From the NCBI GenBank assembly GCA_021786815.1, contig JAJYMR010000413.1, forward strand, positions 1-9,962: a stretch of 9,962 bases of DNA, in the 5' to 3' direction. Positions within the stretch are counted from its first letter, which is position 1; each line of letters begins with the position of its first letter. Both the position numbers and the translations under genes were made by a program. Of this stretch, positions 1 through 5,730 are shown in pieces. The notes under the pieces were generated by a model. That model saw only the letters and a list, made by a program, of their open reading frames with translations. It ran no database searches and had not been told where the DNA came from. This DNA is from Deltaproteobacteria bacterium. Its GTDB lineage: Bacteria > Desulfobacterota > Binatia > Binatales > Binataceae.

Positions 1-430
1 CCTCCAGATGAGAACGACAGTTCGCGATTTCCGTGCGCTCCGGATCGCGGTTTCGCCCGCGCGCGTCACGCGGATTGCATCGCACGAGGTTCGTGATAAA
101 CACGCTTGCGAGCCCCGCCCGCGCGAGCATCCGGCGCAGCATCGCGCCCGACCGATCTCCCGAAAACGGGACTCCGGTCCGGTCGCCGCCGAAGCGTCCC
201 GGCGCTATCCCGACGAACATCACACGCGCCCGCGCGTCGCCGCTTCCGGGCACCACGCGAGAGCGGCATCGGACCAGCGCCGCGCATCGCACGCATCCGA
301 GCATGGCGGCCCGAATCGCTTCGAGGCCGAGCTTTGCCCCGCCGCGGGCGCTGCTACGGCTTGGGGGCGCGTTCGATTCGCGGGGCGCGGCGGCGTTCGA
401 CGAAGAGCCGCGCGCGATGCTTGAGGCCAT
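1..430 (-). CDS. Uracil-DNA glycosylase, family 4/5-like iron-sulfur type (3' part outside window)
   Basis: Removes uracil from DNA in base-excision repair. The visible 143 residues include a helix (LEAIRAAM) leading into a CxxC pair (C46, C49), then motif 1 MFVGIAPG, then GGDRTGVPFSGDRSG, then VFITNLVRCNP with C118, and a fourth Cys, C138 (ANC). These four Cys fit the [4Fe-4S] ligands of family 4 and 5 enzymes. Motif 1 reads GIAPGR rather than the GEAPGE typical of family 4, and GGDRTG...SGD resembles family 5 (UDGb), so the subfamily is open. Start: the only in-frame ATGs are at 430 and 304. ATG304 would begin three residues before the first Cys and lose the conserved helix, so 430 is preferred, although it overlaps the DUF309 gene by 77 bases and adds a Ser/Ala/Arg-rich leader. 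Neither start has a clear Shine-Dalgarno. The C-terminal motif (HPS-type) lies outside the window. Confidence 0.85.
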   Translation of the reverse strand, partial: MASSIARGSSSNAAAPRESNAPPSRSSARGGAKLGLEAIRAAMLGCVRCAALVRCRSRVVPGSGDARARVMFVGIAPGRFGGDRTGVPFSGDRSGAMLRRMLARAGLASVFITNLVRCNPRDARGRNRDPERTEIANCRSHLE

Positions 431-749
431 AGCGTTCGTCGCGCGGAGTCGCGCGAATTTCCTCGGTGTAGGCGTGGAGTTCCGCGTACAGCCGCTCGAT
501 GTTGATTCCGCCGCGTTCGGGCTTCATGTCGTCGAGCAGAAGCATCGCCTGCGACAGCAGATTGACCGCGGCCTGACGGCCTCCACGTTCGAAGCGAAGA
601 TGAAGAGCCGCGGCGATACGGTTGAGCGCTCCGGCGAGCGCCTTCAGTTCATCGTCGAGCGTCGCCGCCGCGTATTCGAACCGTTCGGCCGCGTCGAAAT
701 ATTCGCCGCGATTGAACACCTCGATGGCCTGTTGGAACTTCTCGTTCAC
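354..749 (-). CDS. DUF309 family protein
   Basis: A 131-residue, mostly helical soluble protein of unknown function. Residues 8-95 follow the DUF309 pattern: FNRGEYFDAAERFE (residues 12-25), a central ALAGALNRIAAALHL helix (38-52) followed by a Gly/Arg turn and a second helix (NLLSQAMLLLD), then GINIERLYAEL (81-91). In the family the first motif usually reads FN-x-G-x-(Y/F)-(W/F)-E-A-H-E; here the EAHE core is DAAE, so the conserved His is missing. The C-terminal 30 residues are Arg-rich and not conserved. Start: GTG at 749 fits the family's usual N-terminus, 52 bases after thyX. A TTG at 761 with GGCGGA upstream is an alternative that adds four residues. It lies between thyX and the glycosylase gene on the same strand and is probably co-transcribed. 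No catalytic role can be read from the sequence. Confidence 0.8.
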   Translation of the reverse strand: MNEKFQQAIEVFNRGEYFDAAERFEYAAATLDDELKALAGALNRIAAALHLRFERGGRQAAVNLLSQAMLLLDDMKPERGGINIERLYAELHAYTEEIRATPRDERYGLKHRARLFVERRRAPRIERAPKP

Positions 750-801
750 GCCGCAAAACAAATTGCATCCGCCGCGGCAGAGAGCAAACGGCGAACGCGG
801 C

Positions 802-1611
802 TCAGAGCTGTTCCTTTTCCTCGACCGCGCGGAATTCCTGCTCGCTGAGCGCGCGCGCCTTGGCCGAGCCGTAGCGGTCGTAAAGCTCGAACAGCGAGGA
901 CTTGTGCGGTCGCACCCGCCCGAGCGGACATTTCTGCCAGTCTTCCAGCGTCTCGTCACAGTAGCCCATCCGGTTCTCGCCGCATTTGGGCTGCAGAAAG
1001 ACGGCAATTTCCGGCAGGACACGCTTTATCTCGGCCCTCATCAGCGCGACCATCCGCCGGATCTCCCATTGCGCCCGCACGCAAAGCCTGAGGTCGCAGA
1101 TATGGAGCATCTCGGCGAAATTCACCATTACCTGGAAATTCGTCGGCGCCGCGTTGGGCAGGACGAAGCGCGCGTCCTCGGCCGGGATGCCGGCCTTGAG
1201 CGCGCGCGCGTAAAGTTCCGAGGTGCGGCCGAGATGTTCCTCGAATTCGCGGTCGAGTCCCGCACGCTGCCAAGACTCGGGCATCACGAAAGCGAGCCGC
1301 TCCTGCTTGAACTTGACGTAACGCTGGCTCTGCTGCTCGAAGCTGATTCCAATACGATGGCGGACGAACTGATGCGAGAGCGAGCGCGAGACGTTGGCGA
1401 TCGCGAACCAGAAGACGACCTGCTCGAGCGGCGACGCGTGTCCGGTCTTGAGCCGCTCGCCGATGAACTCGCGAATCTTGTCGTGGCTTATCTTTTCGGC
1501 CTCGATATTGCGCCAGATCTCGATCGGGCTGTCCGAGGAATAGCAGGTGCGAAAGGCCGCGTAGAGCTTCTCGAGCGGCGCGCGCGCGTAATCGATCAGC
1601 TTTACCTGCAT
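802..1611 (-). CDS. thyX: FAD-dependent thymidylate synthase ThyX
   Basis: Makes dTMP from dUMP using methylene-tetrahydrofolate and reduced FAD, in the cytosol. The 269-residue protein carries the ThyX signature RHRx8S as RHRIGISFEQQSQRY (R84-Y98), preceded by SRSLSHQFV. Further family features are MVNFAEMLH, LRLCVRAQWEIR, and a C-terminal cysteine-bearing tail PKCGENRMGYC...C (C210, C218, C228) that resembles the PKC...GYC tail of a longer ThyX subgroup. After it come about 40 charged residues (to 269) without obvious homology. Start: ATG1611 gives MQVKLIDY, the usual family N-terminus, with CAGG about six bases upstream. An in-frame GTG at 1629 would add six residues and has GGAAG upstream. 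It lies 54 bases downstream of a small zinc-ribbon gene and ahead of the DUF309 and glycosylase genes. ThyX lowers dUMP/dUTP and the glycosylase removes misincorporated dU, so their proximity makes functional sense. Confidence 0.96.
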   Translation of the reverse strand: MQVKLIDYARAPLEKLYAAFRTCYSSDSPIEIWRNIEAEKISHDKIREFIGERLKTGHASPLEQVVFWFAIANVSRSLSHQFVRHRIGISFEQQSQRYVKFKQERLAFVMPESWQRAGLDREFEEHLGRTSELYARALKAGIPAEDARFVLPNAAPTNFQVMVNFAEMLHICDLRLCVRAQWEIRRMVALMRAEIKRVLPEIAVFLQPKCGENRMGYCDETLEDWQKCPLGRVRPHKSSLFELYDRYGSAKARALSEQEFRAVEEKEQL

Positions 1612-1665
1612 CGTTGCCTGCTTGCCCACGCCCTGCTTCCCCCCGGATGCGCGCCCGGCTATGCG

Positions 1666-1836
1666 CTAGCGCCGCGCCTTGGCTCCCGCAGCGCCAGACT
1701 GTCTCGGCACCGTGAGAATCTTCGAATGCATCGGCGTCTTGTGCTTCTCGCAGCGGAAATCCCAAAGCCGAGCGTCGCGGACCGGCATCTGATACTCAGC
1801 CTTGGCCTTGCATTTTGAACATTGATAAGTCGGCAA
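1666..1836 (-). CDS. Small zinc-ribbon protein, FmdB-like (56 aa, TTG start)
   Basis: A 56-residue basic protein that starts PTYQCSKCKAKAEYQMP and has CxxC (C6, C9) paired with C29-E-K-H32, which would give a Cys3His zinc site. The N-terminus PTYxCxxC and the small size recall FmdB-type regulatory zinc ribbons, but the second knuckle is CxxH rather than CPxC, so family membership is an inference. The tail (residues 36-56) is Lys/Arg/Ala-rich. Start: TTG at 1836. An in-frame TGA sits at 1845-1843, nine bases upstream, so translation cannot start earlier, and the next ATG (residue 17) would destroy the first zinc knuckle. AAGGA at 1843-1839 is only two bases from the TTG; GGGGTG at 1849-1844 offers a better-spaced site. 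It is the first gene of the minus-strand run into thyX. Standard length and start filters easily miss it. The function is unknown; nucleic-acid or protein binding is plausible. Confidence 0.75.
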   Translation of the reverse strand: MPTYQCSKCKAKAEYQMPVRDARLWDFRCEKHKTPMHSKILTVPRQSGAAGAKARR

Positions 1837-1863
1837 TTTCCTTCACCCCAAGGCTTTTGATGG

Positions 1864-1869
1864 ATTCTA
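1864..1869 (-). promoter_or_regulatory. Likely -10 element for the zinc-ribbon/thyX operon
   Basis: TAGAAT (5 of 6 to the sigma-70 -10 consensus) lies in a locally AT-richer stretch. It would start transcription near 1857 and leave a leader of about 20 bases holding GGGGTGAAGGA before the TTG start codon. No convincing -35 box is seen 16-18 bases upstream. The call rests on the match and the position only. Confidence 0.4.
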
Positions 1870-1941
1870 CTTCAACCGAAGCGAAAACGCATCTTGCCCG
1901 GTTTGCGCGAGCGCGCGCAACCGTAACGCGATACGGGCGGA

Positions 1942-1970
1942 TTGCCTGCGCGCGCCCGGCACTCTAAATT
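1942..1970 (+). promoter_or_regulatory. Candidate pyrD promoter
   Basis: TTGCCT (1942-1947), a 17-base spacer, then TAAATT (1965-1970). Each hexamer matches the sigma-70 consensus at four of six bases. The predicted transcription start, about 1976-1978, falls almost on the pyrD ATG at 1980, so the message would be leaderless or nearly so. That agrees with the lack of any Shine-Dalgarno before the ATG. The pair may be a chance match in GC-rich DNA. Confidence 0.35.
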
Positions 1971-1979
1971 GCCCGAACG

Positions 1980-3059
1980 ATGCCGGCGCTGGCGCAAATC
2001 ATCTATCGCGCGATGCTGCGCCCGGTCCTGTTTCGGCTCGATGCGGAGCGGGCGCATCGGCTTGCGATTTCGGCGCTTTCGTCGATGCCCGCGATTCGTC
2101 CGCGCCGCGACGCGCCGGAACTTGCAATCGATCTCTTCGGCCTTCATTTCACGAATCCAATCGGGCTTGCCGCCGGGATGGACAAGGACGCGCGCGCCGC
2201 GCACGCATGGCAGGCGATGGGATTCGGATTTGCCGAGCTTGGTACGATCACGCCGATGCCGCAGCCGGGAAACCCGCCGCCCAGAGTGTGGCGTCTGCCG
2301 GCGAATCGCGCGGTCGTCAACCGCCTCGGCTTTCCGAGCGAAGGCGCCGAGGCCGTCGCTGCGCGTATCGAGCGGCTTCGCCGGCGCGGTATCCGGATTC
2401 CGCTAGCGCTCAACTTCGGTCCCAACAAGGACACGCCGCCCGACCGGGTCGCGGCGGATTACGCCGTCCTGATGCGGCGGCTTGGGCCGATGGCGGATTT
2501 CGTGGTCGTCAACGTAAGCTCGCCGAACACTCCGGGGCTAAGGAACTGGCAATCTCCGCTTCGGATGCGCGAGTTGTTTGCCGCGATGAACGCGGAGATC
2601 GCGCCCGGGGCGCGAAAGCCGCCGATCCTGATAAAGCTCGCGCCCGACCTCGACCCGCCGACGCTTCACGCCATCTGCGACACCGCGCTCGCGCTTGGAC
2701 TCGACGGAATCGTGGCGACGAACACGACGATTCGCCGCGAAGAGGTCGGCGTCAGCTCCGCGCTCGAAGGCGGACTCAGCGGCGCGCCGCTTCTGCCCGT
2801 CGCGCGGCGGCTTATAGCGGACATCCATCGCCATACCGGCGGCAGAATCGCGATAATCGGGGTGGGCGGAATAATGAGCGCCGAGGACGCCTTCGGCCAT
2901 ATCACGGCCGGTGCAAGCCTGGTCGAGCTTTACACGGGCCTTGTTTACGAGGGGCCGGGCCTGGTCGCCGCTATCAAGGCCGGGCTTGGCGCCTTGCTCA
3001 GGCGTGAGGGATTCCGCTCTATTAGCGAAGCGGTTGGAAGCGCGGCGCGCGCGGTCTGA
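1980..3059 (+). CDS. pyrD: Dihydroorotate dehydrogenase (quinone), class 2
   Basis: Oxidises dihydroorotate to orotate in de novo pyrimidine synthesis, passing electrons through FMN to membrane quinones. The 359 residues match class 2 enzymes. An N-terminal quinone-channel helix region (RPVLFRLDAERAH, 14-26) is followed by GLAAGMDKDA (62-71), GTITPMPQPGNPPPR (88-102), NRLGFPSEG, LNFGPNKDTP (144-153), the catalytic NVSSPNTPGLR (178-188; active-site Ser is in the SS pair at 180-181), IKLAPDLD, ATNTTIRRE and EGGLSGAPL. The FMN-phosphate loop IIGVGGIMSAEDA and GASLVELYTGL close the barrel. Start: ATG1980 lacks a ribosome-binding site; ATG2013 (residue 12) is the other in-frame choice but would trim the N-terminal helix. 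The first gene of a plus-strand run, it is divergent from the thyX group; the next gene begins 58 bases later. Confidence 0.96.
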   Translation: MPALAQIIYRAMLRPVLFRLDAERAHRLAISALSSMPAIRPRRDAPELAIDLFGLHFTNPIGLAAGMDKDARAAHAWQAMGFGFAELGTITPMPQPGNPPPRVWRLPANRAVVNRLGFPSEGAEAVAARIERLRRRGIRIPLALNFGPNKDTPPDRVAADYAVLMRRLGPMADFVVVNVSSPNTPGLRNWQSPLRMRELFAAMNAEIAPGARKPPILIKLAPDLDPPTLHAICDTALALGLDGIVATNTTIRREEVGVSSALEGGLSGAPLLPVARRLIADIHRHTGGRIAIIGVGGIMSAEDAFGHITAGASLVELYTGLVYEGPGLVAAIKAGLGALLRREGFRSISEAVGSAARAV

Positions 3060-3117
3060 ACGGGGCACACACGCGCGACGGGCCGCTCGGTTCCAAGTCG
3101 TGCAAGGGGCATTTTCG

Positions 3118-3948
3118 ATGGCTCAATCGGAAACCAAGGCGGACTTTTTGGTCGATGGCCGATGGCTCGCGAAGCATCGCGACGACCCGGACGTGATTAT
3201 CGTGGACACGCGCTCGGCGAAGGACTACTGGGCGGGCCATCTCAGCGGTGCCCGTCATTTCGACCCGTTCCCGTTCCATTATTACGACTCGGACGAGCGC
3301 GGCACGGCCGAGTTCAAGGCGCAGCTCGAATGGGTTTTCTCGGCGCTCGGGATAACCACGCGCAAGACCGTCCTCTTCTATGAGGAGAATGCCGGGATGC
3401 GGGCGGCGCGATGCGCGTGGGCGCTGGAATTCATGGGACATCCCGCGGCCGCGATTCTGGACGGCGGCCTCGGCGCGCTTTCCGGTGAAAGGCTCGTGAC
3501 CGAGGCGCATCCGGTCGCGCCCGAGCGCTTCGACGGCACGCCGCGCGACGAGCCGGCAGCCTCGCGACCGTATCTGGTCGAGCGGCTCGGACGGCCCGAG
3601 GTGCAGCTCTTCGACGTGCGCAGCGACGCTGAATATTACAGCGAGCGGGTGCGCGCAAAGCGTGGCGGCGCAATCCCCGGCGCGTACCATCTGGACTGGA
3701 CCGAGGCGCTCGACGGCGCCGGACGCTTCAAGCCGGCCTCGGAGCTTCGCTCGATGTACGAGAGGCTCGGGTTGGAAGCCGGCGCGGAGATAATCGCCTA
3801 CTGCCAGGGCGGCTACCGCGCAGCGCACGCCTACTTCGCGCTACGGCTCGCGGGCTATTCGAACGTGCGCAATTACTGGGGTTCGTGGGGCGAATGGGGC
3901 AACCGCGACGACGTTCCGATCGAGCATCCCCGCCGCCCGAAACGGTAG
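3118..3948 (+). CDS. Tandem-rhodanese sulfurtransferase (thiosulfate/3-mercaptopyruvate type)
   Basis: Transfers sulfane sulfur from thiosulfate or 3-mercaptopyruvate to a thiophilic acceptor. The 276 residues hold two rhodanese domains. Domain 1 (about 10-125) has VIIVDTRSAKDYWAGHLSGA, but its would-be active loop reads FYEENAGMRAARC with no Cys at the catalytic position, as is normal for the structural half. Domain 2 (about 150-270) has LFDVRSDAEYYSE, GAIPGAYHLDW and the active loop YCQGGYRAAH with catalytic C229. The C-terminus NYWGSWGEWGNRDDVPIE is the usual family ending. The CQGGYRA loop differs from the CGxGVTA of E. coli SseA and from the CRKGVTA of bovine rhodanese, so substrate preference is uncertain. 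Start: ATG3118 has AAGGGG at 3104-3109, eight bases upstream. It sits 58 bases after pyrD and 12 bases before pcp, so co-transcription is likely. No signal peptide is present, so it should be cytosolic. Confidence 0.92.
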   Translation: MAQSETKADFLVDGRWLAKHRDDPDVIIVDTRSAKDYWAGHLSGARHFDPFPFHYYDSDERGTAEFKAQLEWVFSALGITTRKTVLFYEENAGMRAARCAWALEFMGHPAAAILDGGLGALSGERLVTEAHPVAPERFDGTPRDEPAASRPYLVERLGRPEVQLFDVRSDAEYYSERVRAKRGGAIPGAYHLDWTEALDGAGRFKPASELRSMYERLGLEAGAEIIAYCQGGYRAAHAYFALRLAGYSNVRNYWGSWGEWGNRDDVPIEHPRRPKR

Positions 3949-3960
3949 GTTCGGCGCGCG

Positions 3961-4611
3961 ATGACGTCGCTCATCCTGGTAAGCGGCTTCGAGCCGTTCG
4001 GAGGCGAGCGGATCAATCCATCGTGGGAAGTTGCGCGCGCGCTCGACGGCGAGGTTATCGAAGGATTTGCGGTCAAGGCGATCCGCGCGCCGGTCAATTG
4101 CGTGCGAGTTGCGGCGCGGGTGAACGACGCGGTCGAGCGTTTCAGGCCGCGGGCCTTTCTCGGGCTTGGCCAGGCGGGCGGACGCGCGGCGATCTCGCTC
4201 GAGCGGGTCGCGATAAACCTTTTCCAGAACCGAAACGGCGGACATCTCGACACGCGCGACGACGCTCGCACGCTGATTGACGGAGCCCCCGACGCGTACT
4301 TCGCGCGCCTTCCGCTCCACGCGATCCTGAAGGCGCTTCGGCGGCATCGGATTCCCGCGTCGATCTCGCTCACCGCGGGCGCGTACGCATGCAACGCCGC
4401 GATGTACGCGGCGCTGCACGCGCTAAGACGCAAACCCGACGTGGCGGCGGGCTTCATCCATCTGCCCTACGACGCGGCGCAGGCCGCGCGCCGTCCCGCA
4501 AGCCCGAGCATGTCGCTCGAAGTGATGGAGCGGGCGGTGCGCCTCGCGATCGCGACTATCGCGGGCGAAACGGCGGCGCAAGGCGGACGCGGGCGGCGCG
4601 CGCCTACTTGA
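3961..4611 (+). CDS. pcp: Pyrrolidone-carboxylate peptidase (pyroglutamyl peptidase I)
   Basis: A cytosolic cysteine peptidase (MEROPS C15) that removes N-terminal pyroglutamate from peptides. The 216-residue length is typical. It opens with LVSGFEPFGGERINPSWEVA, the usual N-terminus. The triad is visible as E81 (GQAGGRAAISLERVAIN), C144 (LTAGAYACNAAMYAAL) and H167 (GFIHLPY), at nearly the same numbering as the characterised Bacillus enzyme. The last 15 residues are Gly/Arg/Ala-rich and unconserved. Start: ATG3961 gives the family N-terminus directly; only a weak AGG lies about a dozen bases upstream. It is the third gene of the pyrD run, 12 bases after the sulfurtransferase. Its stop codon lies inside an 8-base tail-to-tail overlap with the cyclase gene. 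Confidence 0.95.
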   Translation: MTSLILVSGFEPFGGERINPSWEVARALDGEVIEGFAVKAIRAPVNCVRVAARVNDAVERFRPRAFLGLGQAGGRAAISLERVAINLFQNRNGGHLDTRDDARTLIDGAPDAYFARLPLHAILKALRRHRIPASISLTAGAYACNAAMYAALHALRRKPDVAAGFIHLPYDAAQAARRPASPSMSLEVMERAVRLAIATIAGETAAQGGRGRRAPT

Positions 4612-5581
4612 TCGCGACCGCGTTGGGCGGAGACGCGATTCCGCCTTCGAGATTGAGCGGCGCCGAGACCATCATGAACTCGTAGCGACCGTCCGCGGCG
4701 CAATCGGCGGCAAGGTCGTCGAGCACGAACTGCTCGCCGATCGGCAGCCCGAGCAGCGAGAGTGTGCGGTAGTGCAGCGCGCCCTCATCTTTGAAGTCCC
4801 ACGGCCACGGCTCCACGGCCGGGCAATCGGTGCCGACCGCGGCGAACCGGTTGTCCCAGAACCACGCGACCATCTCGCGGCTGTCGTCGATACCGCAGGA
4901 TTTGAGCGCCTCGAGCGGCGCCATCGCGCGCTTCTCGGCGTCCGACGCCTTCAGGTACGCCTGCATCCATCCCGTCCGTATCAGCAGGATCGTGCCGGGC
5001 TTGAGCTTGGTGCCCTGCGCCGCGAGCGCCTGCTTTAGGTCGTCGAGGCTGTATTTCTCATTGCTGAGCGGGTTGAGCGGTCGGCCCTGCCCGGTGCGGT
5101 ATTTGCAAACGTCTAGCAGCGCGCCGCGGCCGACGAACTTGTCGGCCCACTTGTGGATGCCGAGCTTGCCGCCCGGTCCGTCCTTGATCTCGCTCGCCTT
5201 GACGCCATTATAGAAGGCGTGATGGCGGACGTGGCCGATATGGGCCAAGCCGTCCCACTGGCTTCCTTCCTGGGTGTTGTAGTTGTCGAGCGAGTCGTCA
5301 TGGCCGAGCAGCCCGTATTGCTCGAAGGTAACGATATTGTGCCGCGCCGGCGCGCGATTGAAGAGAGGAGGCTTCGCGTAGTTGATTGGGGTGTCGAGCC
5401 GGAACACCCTGCCCTTCTGCACCAGGCGCGCCGCTTCGACCACGCCCTCAGGACTGAGAAAATTGAGGCATCCAAGTTCGTCGTCGTCGCCAAAGACGCC
5501 CCATGACGAATCTTCTGGCGCGCCCTTCTTAACCGGCAGTTGCGAGAACTGCGGAACTTTTGCGAAATCGATTTTTGCCAT
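4604..5581 (-). CDS. Cyclase-family (kynurenine formamidase-like) metal hydrolase
   Basis: A member of the broad cyclase family (PF04199), which includes kynurenine formamidases and other amide, lactone or ring hydrolases. The 325 residues begin with SSWGVFGDDDELGCLNFL (25-42). The metal-site stretch is NTQEGSQWDGLAHIGHVRHH (102-121). The family's HxGTHxDxPxH motif appears here as SQWDGLAHIGH: Gln108 replaces the first His of THxD, while D110, H114 and H117 remain, a pattern I associate with the longer subfamily carrying QWD(A/G)LAH and YNG (here FYNGV, 123-127). Later motifs are GALLDV, LKPGTILLIRTGW (193-205), AAVGTDCPAVEP (247-258) and LHYRTLSLLGLPIGE (269-283). Start: ATG5581 has a strong Shine-Dalgarno; longer frames from 5740 read through the intergenic region. 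The substrate cannot be told from sequence. It is not obviously in an operon and is divergent from the beta-propeller gene. Confidence 0.88.
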   Translation of the reverse strand: MAKIDFAKVPQFSQLPVKKGAPEDSSWGVFGDDDELGCLNFLSPEGVVEAARLVQKGRVFRLDTPINYAKPPLFNRAPARHNIVTFEQYGLLGHDDSLDNYNTQEGSQWDGLAHIGHVRHHAFYNGVKASEIKDGPGGKLGIHKWADKFVGRGALLDVCKYRTGQGRPLNPLSNEKYSLDDLKQALAAQGTKLKPGTILLIRTGWMQAYLKASDAEKRAMAPLEALKSCGIDDSREMVAWFWDNRFAAVGTDCPAVEPWPWDFKDEGALHYRTLSLLGLPIGEQFVLDDLAADCAADGRYEFMMVSAPLNLEGGIASPPNAVAIK

Positions 5582-5587
5582 CGCCGG

Positions 5588-5593
5588 CCCTCC
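5588..5593 (-). promoter_or_regulatory. Ribosome-binding site of the cyclase gene
   Basis: GGAGGG on the minus strand sits six bases before ATG5581. It is the strongest Shine-Dalgarno in the window and settles the start in favour of 5581 over upstream in-frame ATGs. Confidence 0.75.
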
Positions 5594-5718
5594 GCTTGTG
5601 TCTAGGCTTCGTCTCGTCCGAATCGGCGGCGATGTCAAGCCTTGCGGCCTGTGAGCGGTCTTGTATCCGTCGCGGATTTCGGGATTGCTGATCGAGTCGC
5701 GCGAGCGGGATGAGGGAA

Positions 5719-5723
5719 AAGGA
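5719..5723 (+). promoter_or_regulatory. Ribosome-binding site of the beta-propeller lipoprotein gene
   Basis: AAGGA lies seven bases before ATG5731. It favours this start over an in-frame ATG at 5710 (no upstream purine tract of its own) and ATG5773. The rest of the divergent spacer 5582-5718 shows no convincing promoter. Confidence 0.6.
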
Positions 5724-5730
5724 ACCGAAG

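Noticed and set aside
622..1818. A 398-residue open frame on the plus strand opposite thyX and the DUF309 gene
   Set aside because: Its sequence has no recognisable domain, and it lies antisense to a clear ThyX. Long antisense frames are expected at this GC content.
1837..1979. A possible riboswitch or folded leader in the divergent spacer
   Set aside because: GCGC-rich runs (around 1907-1918 and 1948-1957) allow many trivial pairings, but no conserved aptamer core was recognised and the leaders are too short.
3022..3828. A minus-strand open frame opposite the sulfurtransferase
   Set aside because: The opposite strand encodes both rhodanese domains with an intact active Cys; the antisense product has no family features.
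5633..5638. A perfect TTGACA on the minus strand upstream of the cyclase gene
   Set aside because: At 16-18 bases downstream there is no acceptable -10 box (GAGACG or similar), and the nearest TAGACA is about 28 bases away. A chance match is likely.
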